Source: Candidatus Altimarinota bacterium (GTDB lineage Bacteria; Patescibacteriota; Gracilibacteria; BD1-5; UBA2023). Taken from it: a stretch of 64,000 nucleotides of DNA. Shown one piece after another: positions 51,108 through 61,855 of the stretch. The translations under genes were made by a program, and so were the position numbers. Every line of letters begins with the position of its first letter. The first letter of the stretch is position 1. The stretch is from NCBI GenBank assembly GCA_028714815.1, contig JAQTLR010000002.1, positions 62,001-126,000 on the forward strand, written 5' to 3'. The notes below the pieces were generated by a model. That model made no database searches. It was not told the DNA's origin and worked only from the letters and a program-made list of their open reading frames with translations.

Positions 51108-52571
51108 TTATCTATCCAATTCCAAATACTCATCGATTCGGATCTGCCAGAGGAATTCGTCCACGTGGGATACGATCACCATAGCGCCTTCATAGGCATC
51201 GAGCGCCTCAGCGATGATGGGAAGATGACGGAAGTTGATATGGTTCGTCGGTTCGTCGAGGATCAGAAGTCCTGGTTGAAGGAGTACAAGCCGTGCGAAA
51301 GAAACGAGCCCTTTTTGACCTTCGGAAAGATAGCGGATCTGCATTTTCATGATTTCCCCGGTGATGAGGAATCCTGCAGCCGTTCCTCGAAGATACTGCT
51401 CTTCTACGAGCCGACCGGTTTCCTTAATGGCATCTGCGAGGCAGTCGTAGACGGTCTGATCGAAATCGAGGGTGGAGAAATCCTGACGGTAGTACCCGAC
51501 ACGGATTCCCGGGGCGATGGTCGCTCCTTCGGACTTACCAGAGGCGAGCGTCTCAAGAAGCGTCGTCTTCCCTATCCCGTTCGGCCCTGAGAGCGCGAGG
51601 TGTGTATCTTTCCCGAGTTTTATATCAGCGGTCTTTTCGACGACTTCGTGGTTTTCGATAACCGAGAACTTCTGGATCGAAAGGATCGTTCCCCCAATAT
51701 CCTCCTGCATGGGGATCGTGAACGGACGGATCGCCCGATCTTCGCGGCGGGTATCCACCATCGAATCTTCGAGTTCTTCCGCTTTGTCTCGCATCTTCTT
51801 GGCCACGAGACGAAGTTTCCCTCCTTTGTGCGCGAAGACATTGGCTTGTTCTTTGTTGGCCTGAGCTTCTTTGGCGAGTTGCGCGTTCTTCATATTCTCA
51901 CGCTCGATCTGCGCTTTGATCCGTTCTACCACGTCGTAATAATCCCCGACGAACTGCTCCACTTTCTTGGTAAATACATCGAGATACAGAACCCCGTCCG
52001 TAAACGCATTCAGGAACTCCGCATCATGGGAGATAACGATACAAGTCTTCTTGTACGCCCGGAGAAAATCGGTCAAATGGTCGATCCCGGCTCGGTCGAG
52101 ATTATTGGTCGGCTCATCGAGGAGGAGGATATCCGGTTTCTGGATAAGAGCGGCTGCAAGCAAGAGTCGCGCCTGCTGTCCCCCGGAAAATGTCCCGATG
52201 ATCTTATCGAGCGGGGCCTTTAGATTCACGATTTCAAGCACTTCTGCTATCCGGGCATCGATATTGTAGATCGTGTCGTCCGCGAAATGCTTGCGGAAAA
52301 ATGCCTGTACCGTGAGCTCCTTGTCCTCCGGAAGCATGATCTGCCGAGAAATGGCAATACGGAGATCTTTGTCGATACTGATCTTTCCATATTTCGGCTG
52401 GAACTCCCCCATCATGAGCTTGAACATCGTGCTCTTTCCGGCACCATTCTGCCCCATGATGGTCATCTTCATCCCTTCGCGAACGGAGAAGCTCACCTCT
52501 TCGAGGATCACCTTGAGTCCGAACTCGAACTGCACTTTATCAAATCGTATAACGGTTTCTGTAGAAGCCAT
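51108..52571 (-). CDS. ABC-F family ATPase
   Basis: A 487-residue protein with two NBDs and no membrane domain. NBD1: GQNGAGKST, FSGGQQARLLLA, ILLLDEPTNNLD. NBD2: GPNGIGKTT, LSEGQKGLVS, LLILDEPTNHIN. A charged linker (about 225-290) joins them. ABC-F proteins act on the ribosome (EttA-like) or confer ribosome protection. The second signature LSEGQ and DEPTNHINF (normally NHLD) are slightly unusual. No TGA codons. Confidence 0.92.
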   Translation of the reverse strand: MASTETVIRFDKVQFEFGLKVILEEVSFSVREGMKMTIMGQNGAGKSTMFKLMMGEFQPKYGKISIDKDLRIAISRQIMLPEDKELTVQAFFRKHFADDTIYNIDARIAEVLEIVNLKAPLDKIIGTFSGGQQARLLLAAALIQKPDILLLDEPTNNLDRAGIDHLTDFLRAYKKTCIVISHDAEFLNAFTDGVLYLDVFTKKVEQFVGDYYDVVERIKAQIERENMKNAQLAKEAQANKEQANVFAHKGGKLRLVAKKMRDKAEELEDSMVDTRREDRAIRPFTIPMQEDIGGTILSIQKFSVIENHEVVEKTADIKLGKDTHLALSGPNGIGKTTLLETLASGKSEGATIAPGIRVGYYRQDFSTLDFDQTVYDCLADAIKETGRLVEEQYLRGTAAGFLITGEIMKMQIRYLSEGQKGLVSFARLVLLQPGLLILDEPTNHINFRHLPIIAEALDAYEGAMVIVSHVDEFLWQIRIDEYLELDR

Positions 52572-52642
52572 AGCAAAAATAGATGTAAATAATTAAAACG
52601 TGGGGATTATAGGGAAAAAGGAGAAAAAAACAAGCTCGGAGG

Positions 52643-53548
52643 CTATAACTTCTTCCACTTCTTCAAAACATAGACCAGTACTGCCATGGTAACCGCCGTG
52701 ATAGCAACGGAAAAATATACGACATTGTCGTGGAATGGTACATTCTCGATATTCATCCCGAAGAAGCTCGTGATGAGCGTCAGAGGGAGCATGAATGCGG
52801 AGAAGAATGTGAGATACTTGATCGTATTATTGGTCTGCATGTCGAAGATGGATTTAAGCGTATCCTCCATGGAATCGATATTTTCTTGGAGGAGCTGGAT
52901 CTCGGAATAGATTTTCTCGACTTTATCTTCCAGATTCTCGAAATAAACTTCCACCTCATCATCCTTGAAAAGCGCATTCATGCGGAGTTCCAAGACTTTC
53001 AGTACATGGATCTGCGGACTGATCATATGCTTCAGGGCGATCATATTCCGCTTCCGGATCATGATTTCGGAAATCGTCCTTTCTCCGACATCCCGGAAGA
53101 TATCCGCTTCGAGACCACGGAGGTCTTTCCCGAACCGGTTCAGGATCTTTAGAGTCTTATCGAGCATGGAATCGATCAGATCGTAGAGCATATATCCCGT
53201 ATTGATATCGTCCTTCCCATGTTCTCCGTCATTGTACCGATCCATGATGGCGTCCACGGATGAAGTGCTGTAATACCGGAAGTTTATGAGATAATTCCGG
53301 GAGATGAATATATCGAACTCGTTCGTAAGGTAGCGACGGGTCTTGGTATCGTACTTCGGGAAATGGAGCACGACGAAAATATAATCGTCATAGGTATCGA
53401 CACGGGCGAGCTGGTATTCCTCGACGATCGCTTCACGATCGAGCTCATGGAACCCATATTTCTCGATGATCTGGTCGATCTCCCGTTCCGTCGGATTGAC
53501 GATGTCCAACCATTCCGTCTGACCGAGAGTAAGGGTATTGATAGTCAT
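52643..53548 (-). CDS. corA: CorA-family divalent cation transporter
   Basis: A 301-residue protein: N-terminal alpha/beta cytosolic domain, long stalk helix, two C-terminal transmembrane helices (about 243-262 and 273-293). The signature loop is SFFGMNIENVP (GMN, about residue 265), ending in the basic KKWKKL. It would import Mg2+ (or Co2+/Ni2+). No TGA codons. Monocistronic. Confidence 0.95.
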   Translation of the reverse strand: MTINTLTLGQTEWLDIVNPTEREIDQIIEKYGFHELDREAIVEEYQLARVDTYDDYIFVVLHFPKYDTKTRRYLTNEFDIFISRNYLINFRYYSTSSVDAIMDRYNDGEHGKDDINTGYMLYDLIDSMLDKTLKILNRFGKDLRGLEADIFRDVGERTISEIMIRKRNMIALKHMISPQIHVLKVLELRMNALFKDDEVEVYFENLEDKVEKIYSEIQLLQENIDSMEDTLKSIFDMQTNNTIKYLTFFSAFMLPLTLITSFFGMNIENVPFHDNVVYFSVAITAVTMAVLVYVLKKWKKL

Positions 53549-53691
53549 GGAAAGAAACTTAATAATATATGAACGGATAGGGGGTTTTCATTTCGATGTT
53601 CATATGGCCTTAATGAAGCTCCAGTATACCAACTGGCTTCATATGGACAAGAAATGAAAATCCTATCCGAAAATAGAAAAAATCCAGAAAA

Positions 53692-54414
53692 TTATCCCTC
53701 TTCGCTTCCGTCCACCCATTCTTCTTCCTCCTCGCCTCCATCCGTTTCCCCTTCGTCAGAAATGAGGTCCGGGTCGATACTTCCGATGACAAACCCGACA
53801 ATGCTCCAGAGATTCCGTGCAGTGACATCCATATCCTCCGTTGCGATGTACGCAACCGGATATGTCTTTTCTAGCATATCCTGTTTTTTTGCAGCATCTA
53901 CGAAACGGTAGAGGTCCGGATCGAAAGTGTCATTTTCATATACCACCCGAAGCCGGATACGGAAGTCTTCTATTTCTGTATTCCAGATTCCGCTCACATG
54001 GATCCCTCCGACAGAAAGTCCGAACGATCCGAAATCATAATCACCCTGGAGCGGATAGTGCTCGAGAAAAAGAGGATAAGAGAGAAGGGATTCCGTCATA
54101 TCTTTTCCGATTTCTATTGTTTCTACCTCTTTATCAAGAGGAAATAATACATTCGGGAGGATGATGTCTCCGGAGATTTTCTCATCGCTTACCGGAAGGG
54201 ACTCGGAAAGGAAGAATACCGTATCCGGATTGAACTGTTCAACCACAGAAGCGAGTGTTTCTTCGATCGGATCTCCGCATTCTCAGATAATACGGATATT
54301 CCCCTGTGCGAATACCTGATAGGAAAGTCCGGAAAGCGGCACTTTTTTCGCCTCGGTCTGTTTTTGTATGAACCGGAAAATCGCAGAATCGCGAACAATG
54401 ACAACATGTATCAT
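53692..54414 (-). CDS. hypothetical protein, possibly nucleoside-phosphorylase-like
   Basis: A 240-residue soluble protein starting MIHVVIVRD. Residues 60-240 loosely follow the order seen in nucleoside phosphorylase/nucleosidase folds: NPDTVFFLSESL, then SGDIILPNVLFP, and a late EDMDVTARNLWSIVGF, where the phosphorylases have a conserved MExxA-type motif. The match is weak and catalytic residues are not clear. The extreme C-terminus is a run of acidic residues. One TGA (IIGECG) is read as Gly. Treat the fold as a guess. Confidence 0.5.
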
Positions 54415-54487
54415 GATAATTTACTTAAAAAGATAATCTCGGGCGAGAGTATATGAAAAAACACGATATATCAAAACGGATTTCATT

Positions 54488-55117
54488 TTAATGAAGAATA
54501 CCTGATATCTTCTCCGACCATTCATCCTCCATCATTCATGCAAGGGAAAAATTCTTTTCTTTCAGATTTTTTACGAACCCTTCCCTTTTTGACTTCGCCA
54601 GATGCCAGAGTTTCTCTTTTACAACATCTATAAATACAGGGTAATTGTAAAGATTCTTTGATACGATCCTCCAATCTTCCGTGCTCATGCTATTTATGGC
54701 TCACATGAATCTTTCACGCAAGAAATAAACAAAATCATCTCCGCATAATCCCACGGGAGATACCTGTGAATTATTCATTATTTCTCTGAAGAATCTTTTC
54801 ATATCTCCTTCATTGAAAAATGGATTCCCATACATCCCGCTATCCCAGAGTTGCAGGAAAAAATCATCGACCTCCTGCTCCTGGATACGTATGGAAGAAA
54901 GCGTGTTGCTATGGTCAGCTGCATCCTCCTTATCGAAGGAACCTGCAATTGTCTTATAATCCTCGACAAAAAGGAACATTTTCTCCTGTACCAATGGGTT
55001 TTCGAAGAGAAGATCATCATAGAATAGCACGAGAAGGAATGATCTGAACAATTCCTTGTCCTGCATCAATTGCTCCCATTCCGGCAATACGGATGGTTCA
55101 GTGGATATTTCTAACAT
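54488..55117 (-). CDS. hypothetical protein downstream of the GGDEF-like gene
   Basis: A 209-residue, helical, acidic protein from the ATG for MLEISTEPS, which begins 4 bp after the stop of the GGDEF-like gene, suggesting an operon. Many Phe/Leu-rich helices (FRSFLLVLFYDD, DDFFLQLWDSG). TGAs at 54701-54703 and about 54540 are read as Gly, adding the last 70 residues. No recognised family. It may work with the upstream signalling-like protein. Confidence 0.6.
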
Positions 55118-55121
55118 GGTA

Positions 55122-57140
55122 CTATGGGGTTTGGGTAAATATAAATTGAAGGATTCCGTCATCGTGCTGAAAGAGAAGTTGTCATCTTCCGGCAGGAAGC
55201 GGGATTTTTTCTGAGGTTATCTGCATCCCTGCCGCTATCGATTGCAGCAGATCCTCCAATCCATCCTGCAGAGAAGGGCATGCAAGCAACGAATTCATTT
55301 CAGATTGATCCATCCCTTTCCGGATCTCGAAACTTATGGTTTCGTGTCTCATTTTTTGTCTTCCATAAAGCATCATTCTTTTTCTGCTGAGCATCGTTTC
55401 GATCATCTTATGAAGAACGGTCGATTCATCAAGTTTTTTGAATAGCTTCTCGTTATTTTGCGATTCCAGAGAATGTCCTATCCGGCCCTCGAGGTGGGAA
55501 ATCTGCAGTTTTTCATGGATCGATCGCAAAAGGATGGCCGAATCTTTTTTGGAAACCTCTGGAAAAAAAAGATACACTTCATCTCATCAGAGCGCTATCT
55601 GCACGCCTGGATGGGATTCCCTGATTTTATCTATAAGAACCATGAAATTGTCCGTCACCTCTTTTCATCCTGAGAGAAGATCATCCGGGCTTACTTTCCC
55701 TGATGCCACCCTTCTAGAAAGATGCTGGAAGGATTGGAGATTCTGGATTCCCATATCTTTTATATCGATGAACATCCGCATTCACGTTTTACCATCGATC
55801 GTATGCATGAAATCTTCCTTCGTTGCCACTCCTTTGAAATTCATGAGAACAGACTCGCTTTCAATGATGCCGTTTCAGAAGTCCTCGCTCATCTTCTGGG
55901 CTTTCAGCAGATCCTTTTCCAGATCATGGGTCGGGGTGATGAAATCAAACCCTGCATTGAGTGTATCGATGTAACTTCGTATCTCTCCGCCCAACTCTTC
56001 CGGTTCTATTTTTATCTCGTTGCTATGCTTCCGTATCTGTCGTAATAACTCGGGATGGATGTATTTGTATCCATCTATATGTATGACAATAGGATATGTT
56101 ATTCATTCGGATACGAAATTTCCGCTCTCCCATTTTTTTATGATTTCCGTTTCTTGCTGTACCGCCTCCTTCGCAAGCCGCAAAGATCGAGCGACATCGA
56201 ATCTCTGAATAACGATATCCTTGCCCCCTATCCCATCCCGAGATACAAGTTCTGCCTGAGCGAACGCATGGAGTTTTTGCATACTGTCTGCTCCAACTCC
56301 TACACGGGATTTCCCTACTCAAAAATTCCAGTTTTTGAGGATATCTTTCCTGATCTGTTCCGCTCCGATATTTTTCGCCTTTGCAAGGGATTCTATGATA
56401 GGATCCATATCACGGAGAATCTCTTCCAGAAACATCTCTTTTGAATGGATGGCATGGAACAGAAGCGAAGACACATCCGAGTCCGGTGGCAAAGAAATAG
56501 TGAGATTCTTATAATCATCCCGGACTATACGGATGTGATCCGGATATACTCCTCATGTTTTTAGGGATTGAATGATCCTTTCTTTACTAAAAAGGAGCAA
56601 TCTATCGACAAAACTCTGTCCGTATATGTCATTGAGTTTCTTGATTCCAGCAAAACTCACATTCACAACATCATTCCCGGGAATGAGGCGTAGGACTTCG
56701 ATAAGCGGATGGTTTTTCGCGAGCATATTCGCGAGTATCCGTTTTTTTTCAGTATCCAGACATGGATCGAATCGGATAATCCGCAGACCACTGCCACCCA
56801 GAACACGAGAAAGTTCGCGACGAATATCCGATTCCGAAGCCCCGAGCGTTATATCGCGGATATAAAGATCCTGCCCTTCTATTCCAAATCGGATCGGCGC
56901 ATCCGTGATATCGATATCTGATAATACGATAGATTTATTCTTCTGAACCAGAATCTTCCCTATCGTATCGGCAAAATTTCCTCTTAATTGTGGGATTTTT
57001 TCGTTGTATCTTGAAGAATCGGGCGATTCGGAATATGGAAAAACCCCCGGAGGATGATCGATTCTTCCAAGAGATGACGATGGGATATGTGATTGTACAG
57101 AGGGCATCGGCAAGGGTGGTGTACAGATAATCGTATCCAT
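55122..57140 (-). CDS. large protein with two GGDEF-like domains
   Basis: A 672-residue protein, start at the ATG for MDTIICTPP. The C-terminal domain (about 430-560) has MFIDIKDMGIQNLQSF, LLSGGKEVTDNFM and ALGGDEVYLFFPE, the last matching the GGDEF loop with Val instead of Phe. An earlier region (about 165-230) has VSFAGIKKLNDIYGQSFVDR, a GGDEF-type substrate helix, but its GGDEF position reads VRDDYKN. So one domain looks near-active and one degenerate. About ten TGAs are read as Gly, and only small fragments exist in the standard code. No membrane or sensor domain recognised. Confidence 0.72.
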
Positions 57141-57341
57141 AGTGCCATATATTCTTTTTTTTTGCAAGGAAACCCGTTCAAATACCATTGATAATCTATC
57201 AATAAGGAATCTGAAGCGGAAATATAAAAAGACTTGACGAAAAAACCAATTGCGCTACTATGGAATGGAACATGGATGATATCGTCGATATTTTCCCGAA
57301 AATACGATATTTTTTAAAATAAAAGCAACAAACATACCAAC

Positions 57342-57674
57342 ATGAAACAAACCATCCCTAACCACAAAAACGGAGTCATAGTCCACGAACCGATGGATAG
57401 CGCCACAAGGGAATTGATAAAGAATATCCGAGCCGGACATTATAAAGCCCTGCGAAACGGTGAATGAATCCATATGTCCAAAGGAACGGTATATGTATTG
57501 GATGGGATAGTATATCGGCTCACTCCGAGAGGATGGCACTATGTCGAAATCATTCGTAAAAAGGAACGTTTGACCCACTGGATAAAGGACCGGATAGAAT
57601 CCGAGGATTGGGGGGTATTGGAATCGTTATACGGTCCATACACCCCTTCAGCTCTCGAGCATGAATTCAAGTAA
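57342..57674 (+). CDS. hypothetical small protein
   Basis: A 110-residue basic protein with one TGA (NGEGIHM) read as Gly. The first 40 residues are polar; the rest contains TVYVLDGIVYRLTPRGWHYV and a Trp-rich helix (THWIKDRIESEDWGVLESLY). No family recognised. It lies about 200 bp downstream of the divergent GGDEF-like gene and ends 43 bp before a strong terminator. Confidence 0.55.
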
Positions 57675-57716
57675 TATTTTGCTACGCTCATTTTTTGGTT
57701 ATAAAAGCCTATTTGT

Positions 57717-57751
57717 CAATACGTTCTCTATCTGGAACGTATTGTTTTTTT
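57717..57751 (+). terminator. rho-independent terminator
   Basis: CAATACGTTC-tctatctg-GAACGTATTG followed by T7. Confidence 0.92.
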
Positions 57752-57803
57752 CTGGAATTGCCTATAATACTTCATAGAGCATATATTATAACCCTATAAT
57801 CAT

Positions 57804-59033
57804 ATGAAATTCTCCATCCTTCCGAAAATCCAGTCGGTTTTTTCCCGGCTCCGATCCATTAGCAACAACGAGCCACTCTCCGGACTCTCACTTGTCATCA
57901 TCATATTTCTCGACATATTCGTACTCGTAGCTCTTTTTCAAGGGCTCGCGGACCAGACATCCAGCTTCACGGCTCCGAGCGATATCATTCCGTACAATTG
58001 CCAAGCTATCGCGATAGATACGAAGAACTATGACAAAAGCCAAAAAATAGATCAGATACTTTTACAGGCAAGGAATTACCAATATAACGATTATACCACC
58101 TATCGGGTCACCCCCTCAAGCGGGAACAATCCCCAGAGTCTTCATCCCGAATGTGCGAAAATCGAAGACCTTTTCGGGAAATTGAAAAACGATGCAGCTT
58201 TCTACAAACTCCTCGATACAAGAGACCAGATCATCAACCGGAAATCTTCCCTCGAGTCGGCTATCGATAAGCTCAAAGGAAGCTACGATACCGTACTCCT
58301 CGAGAAAATAGCGAATCAACCGAAAGACCAATCTATTAGCGGCACCAGTGCTGATACCATCAAACAAGATCTCCAGAAAAATACGGAAGAGTTGGCTACG
58401 GTACTGGAGGAAGAGAAAGCGAACATGGCGCTTATCGAGCAAAATAGCAATCTCCAGGGGATTCTTGCCTATCTGACTCCGGATCTGGCGGAAAATCTGA
58501 AGACAACCCTCTCCCGTCTCGAATTCTATTACCCGCTCAAACGACTCGGCGTGGAACTCCTGTTCCTGATCCCTCTTTTTCTCCTCGTCTGGTTCTGGAA
58601 TGATCACTCTATAAAACGAGAAAATGGCACACAAACACTTATATCGTCTCATCTTCTCGTCATCGTTTTCATACCGATTTTCTGGGAAATATGCTATGGG
58701 ATTTTCGAGATTATCCCAAAAGAGCTATTGCAAAATCTTATGAAATGGCTGCAAGATCTCCAAATACTCATGTTCTGGTATTATTTCCTCATATTGCTCG
58801 CCATCGGAGTAGCCCTTATGAGCATCTACTTCCTCCAGAAGAAGATATTCAATAGGAAACGTCTGATCGAAAGACGTATCGAGAACGGACAATGCCAGTT
58901 CTGTGGGAAACGCCTCAAAGAATGAGATATATACTGCCCATTCTGTGGAGAGAATCAATTCCGGAAATGCGGGAAATGCAAGGAAGAAACCTATCGGGAA
59001 CTTCCGATCTGCCGGAAGTGCGGAAAAGAATAG
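57804..59033 (+). CDS. membrane protein with C-terminal double zinc ribbon
   Basis: A 409-residue protein: one N-terminal transmembrane helix (about 29-47), a large extracytoplasmic helical region with two cysteines, then three transmembrane helices (about 255-270, 285-305, 325-345). The cytosolic tail has four CxxC knuckles (CQFCGKR, CPFCGEN, CGKCKEE, CRKCGKE), a double zinc ribbon. The TGA at 58923-58925 (KEGDIYC) links the first knuckle to the rest. No overall family recognised; the zinc ribbons suggest protein or nucleic-acid contacts at the membrane. Confidence 0.72.
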
Positions 59034-59104
59034 AAAAAAAAGAATCTTTCCATATACAGATTCGAGAGGTCAATAGAAAGGACCGTACGTTATACTTCTC
59101 ACCG

Positions 59105-61351
59105 ATGATCCTAATGACCGACATCATAAATGATATATCCATCCCGGAAGATCCCTCTGCGTCGCAAACCATCGATGCTCGGGATTTTTTTCCGAAGATA
59201 CAATTGAATGTAATATCCCATAATAGTGCTCATATTTTCGACGATATACGGATCAGCAAAGGGAAAATGCTCGATGTGACCGAAAAACACACGCTCGTCA
59301 TCAAAAAGCCGAAAAAAGAGAGTCTGGAGGACCTGTATCATACAAAAAAATATACGACGAATATCCTCTCCATATTTTCAAAGAACAGGATTATCCGCAT
59401 GAATCCTCTTTCCATTTTGGAACCGCTTCCAAAAGCCCGATTCAATACCTTGGATATCCGGTTGTATGGAGTAATGGTATCCGAACGGACCTATCCGGAT
59501 ATATATAAATTTTCCACCCCGCTTCCCCGCCGTATCAGGAAAACGCTTCGCAAACATCGGAAACGGATTGCTGTCTGAAGCATCATATTCGCAAGTCTCT
59601 CCGTTTCCCTGATTCTCCTCTCGCTTGCAGCAAAGAATTATGTGGAACAGGAAACGATCCGCGACTACAACCGCATCACCGCACTCAAAGATTTGCACGA
59701 TATCGACGCTCTCTCCCGGGAGATACAGGATATCCATGGCTCTTTTGAAAAGATCGCACTCGTTTTCGGCCCATTTCGGGCAGTACTTGACAACAGATTC
59801 TATAGCCATCCGCAGGTCCATCTTGCAAGCAATGTCATATACGGGTGACTGACTCTCTCCGACTCCATAGAGCAAGTTCTTACTCTCTCCAAAGAATTTA
59901 CAAAGGAACTCCAAAAAGATAAAGGTTGTTCCAGTCTGTTTTTCGGTTCCGGAGCTCTTTCTGCAGACGGATGCGGGGTAAAAGTCACCGATTTCCTGAA
60001 GGAACATAAGGATGATCTGGAACGGATCAATATCCATCTCGAAACCACTCTCGCGTACTATGCGGGGATCGAATCCCTCGGAAATCCCCTTTTTGACGAT
60101 AAACTCCAGAAAAATATGCAATCGCTCCTCGGAATCAAGGAGGTTCTCTCGTTTTCCCTCCTGCATTTTGACGATATCATGAAAATGCTCGGAGATACGA
60201 AACCGGAGCAGTATATGGTCATCAACCAGAACCAGGACGAACTCCGTGCCAATGGCGGTTTTCCGGGAAGCATCCTCTCTTTCGAGCTCTACAAAGGGCG
60301 TGTGCAGAATTTTGAGAAACACGATGTCTACGACTACGACTGGAAGCTCTATCCGTATAAAGAAATCCCTCCGAGCGGACTCGAAGGATACAGCGGGAAT
60401 TTCGGGATCCGCGACGCGAATTACTATCCCGATTTCCGGGAAAGCGCGAAAAAAATCGGGTTTTTCGTGGAAAAAGCCGGCTTCAAAAGCATTGACACGA
60501 TGATCGCCGTCAACCAAGGGATCATCATCGAACTCCTGAAGAAATACGGTCCGGTGAAGATGGATGCCTATGGCCTGACCATCGACTATACCAATTTCTC
60601 CCGTGTCGTTTCAACGCTCGTGGAAGCACGGGTATTCCCCTACAAGAAACTCGATACGGGAAACACCTACCAATCCCCGAAAGAGTTCCTCTTTCGGTTC
60701 ATGGAAGCGTTCAGCAAGCAACTCGCAGAAAAACGGGACTTCTTCGGGTATCTCACTATACTGGCCGATCATTTCAAACGGCACGAAATCCTCATTGCCT
60801 CAAAAGATGACGACACAGAAGCCTTCCTGACCAATATCGGAACCCAAGAAGCTTGGAAACAAAGCCAAGGAAATTTCATCTATCCGATATTCACTTCTCT
60901 TTCTGCCAACAAATCGGATCGGTATATGCAGCGAAAACTCACCATAAAGACAGAATCTTTATCGGGATGTAGCGTGCATAATACCGTCCGCCTAAACTCC
61001 GACCACGCCATCACAATCGATGAGCGGCTCAAAACCGAGAAGCTTCTCCATGACTTCGGGATCGATGATCCTATAGAACGGGAACGGCTCGGGTTTATCG
61101 AAGGAAATGGCCCCAATAAACAATATATCCGGTTCCTCGTACCGAAAGACTCTGTACTGGATCCAGGTCTCGATCTCAAAACCGAAGCCGGAACCGGAAA
61201 TTATACCATCTTCTCCACATTCCACCGCACCGAACCCATGAAGAGCTCCGTGCTCGAGTTCGCCTACCAGACAAAGGTTCCGAACTGTATTCCGACTGTT
61301 GAGTCGTATATGCAGCCAGGAATCCGGGGGATGGAAATTATAAAACAATAG
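59105..61351 (+). CDS. DUF4012 family membrane protein
   Basis: A 748-residue protein. Cytosolic N-terminus (about 1-150, basic near the end: RRIRKTLRKHRKR), one transmembrane helix (SIIFASLSVSLILLSLAA), then a large outside region. NQNQDELRANGGFPGSILSF and YDYDWKLYPYKEIPPSGL are hallmarks of DUF4012, found in actinobacteria and CPR and often near surface-polysaccharide genes. TGAs at 59576-59578 and about 59846 are read as Gly. An internal ATG three codons in (MTDII) is an alternative start. Confidence 0.87.
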
Positions 61352-61366
61352 ATATTTTCAACCTTT

Positions 61367-61828
61367 ATGTTCACTCCTTCGCTCCTCAATATTGCAAATT
61401 CCTTCGCTCCTCGATCCGGACTCATCGAGACTGTTTTCCGTGCCATCTCCGAGCAGGTGGACATCCCTCAATCCGGTACGGTCAATATCGCCTTCCTTGG
61501 AGACAACGAAATCCAGGAACTCAATAAAACGCATCGCGGGATCGACCGGACAACGGATGTGCTCTCGTTCCATTATTTCGAAGATTTCACCGGTTTAAAA
61601 GACGACGAGATCGCTGGAGAGATCATCCTGTCCGAGGCAAAAATACTTTCGCAGGCAACAGAATACGGAAACACTCCCGAGGCCGAGTTTGCGAAGCTCC
61701 TTATCCACTCGACACTCCATCTGCTCGGGTACGACCACGAGGACGACCAAGAATACGAGGAAATGCACGTGGAAGAACAAAAAATAGAGAAAATACTTTT
61801 GGAGAAAATGGGAGTTCGGATACAGTAG
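61367..61828 (+). CDS. ybeY: endoribonuclease YbeY
   Basis: A 153-residue metalloprotein with the zinc motif HSTLHLLGYDHEDD (H-x3-H-x5-H) near residues 113-124 and the upstream block THRGIDRTTDVLSFHY. YbeY acts in 16S rRNA 3'-end maturation and ribosome quality control. It lies 15 bp after the DUF4012 stop and 27 bp before murG, so the three genes are likely co-transcribed. No TGA codons. Confidence 0.97.
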   Translation: MFTPSLLNIANSFAPRSGLIETVFRAISEQVDIPQSGTVNIAFLGDNEIQELNKTHRGIDRTTDVLSFHYFEDFTGLKDDEIAGEIILSEAKILSQATEYGNTPEAEFAKLLIHSTLHLLGYDHEDDQEYEEMHVEEQKIEKILLEKMGVRIQ

Positions 61829-61855
61829 GACTCGAGTAAATCTTTATCAAACACT

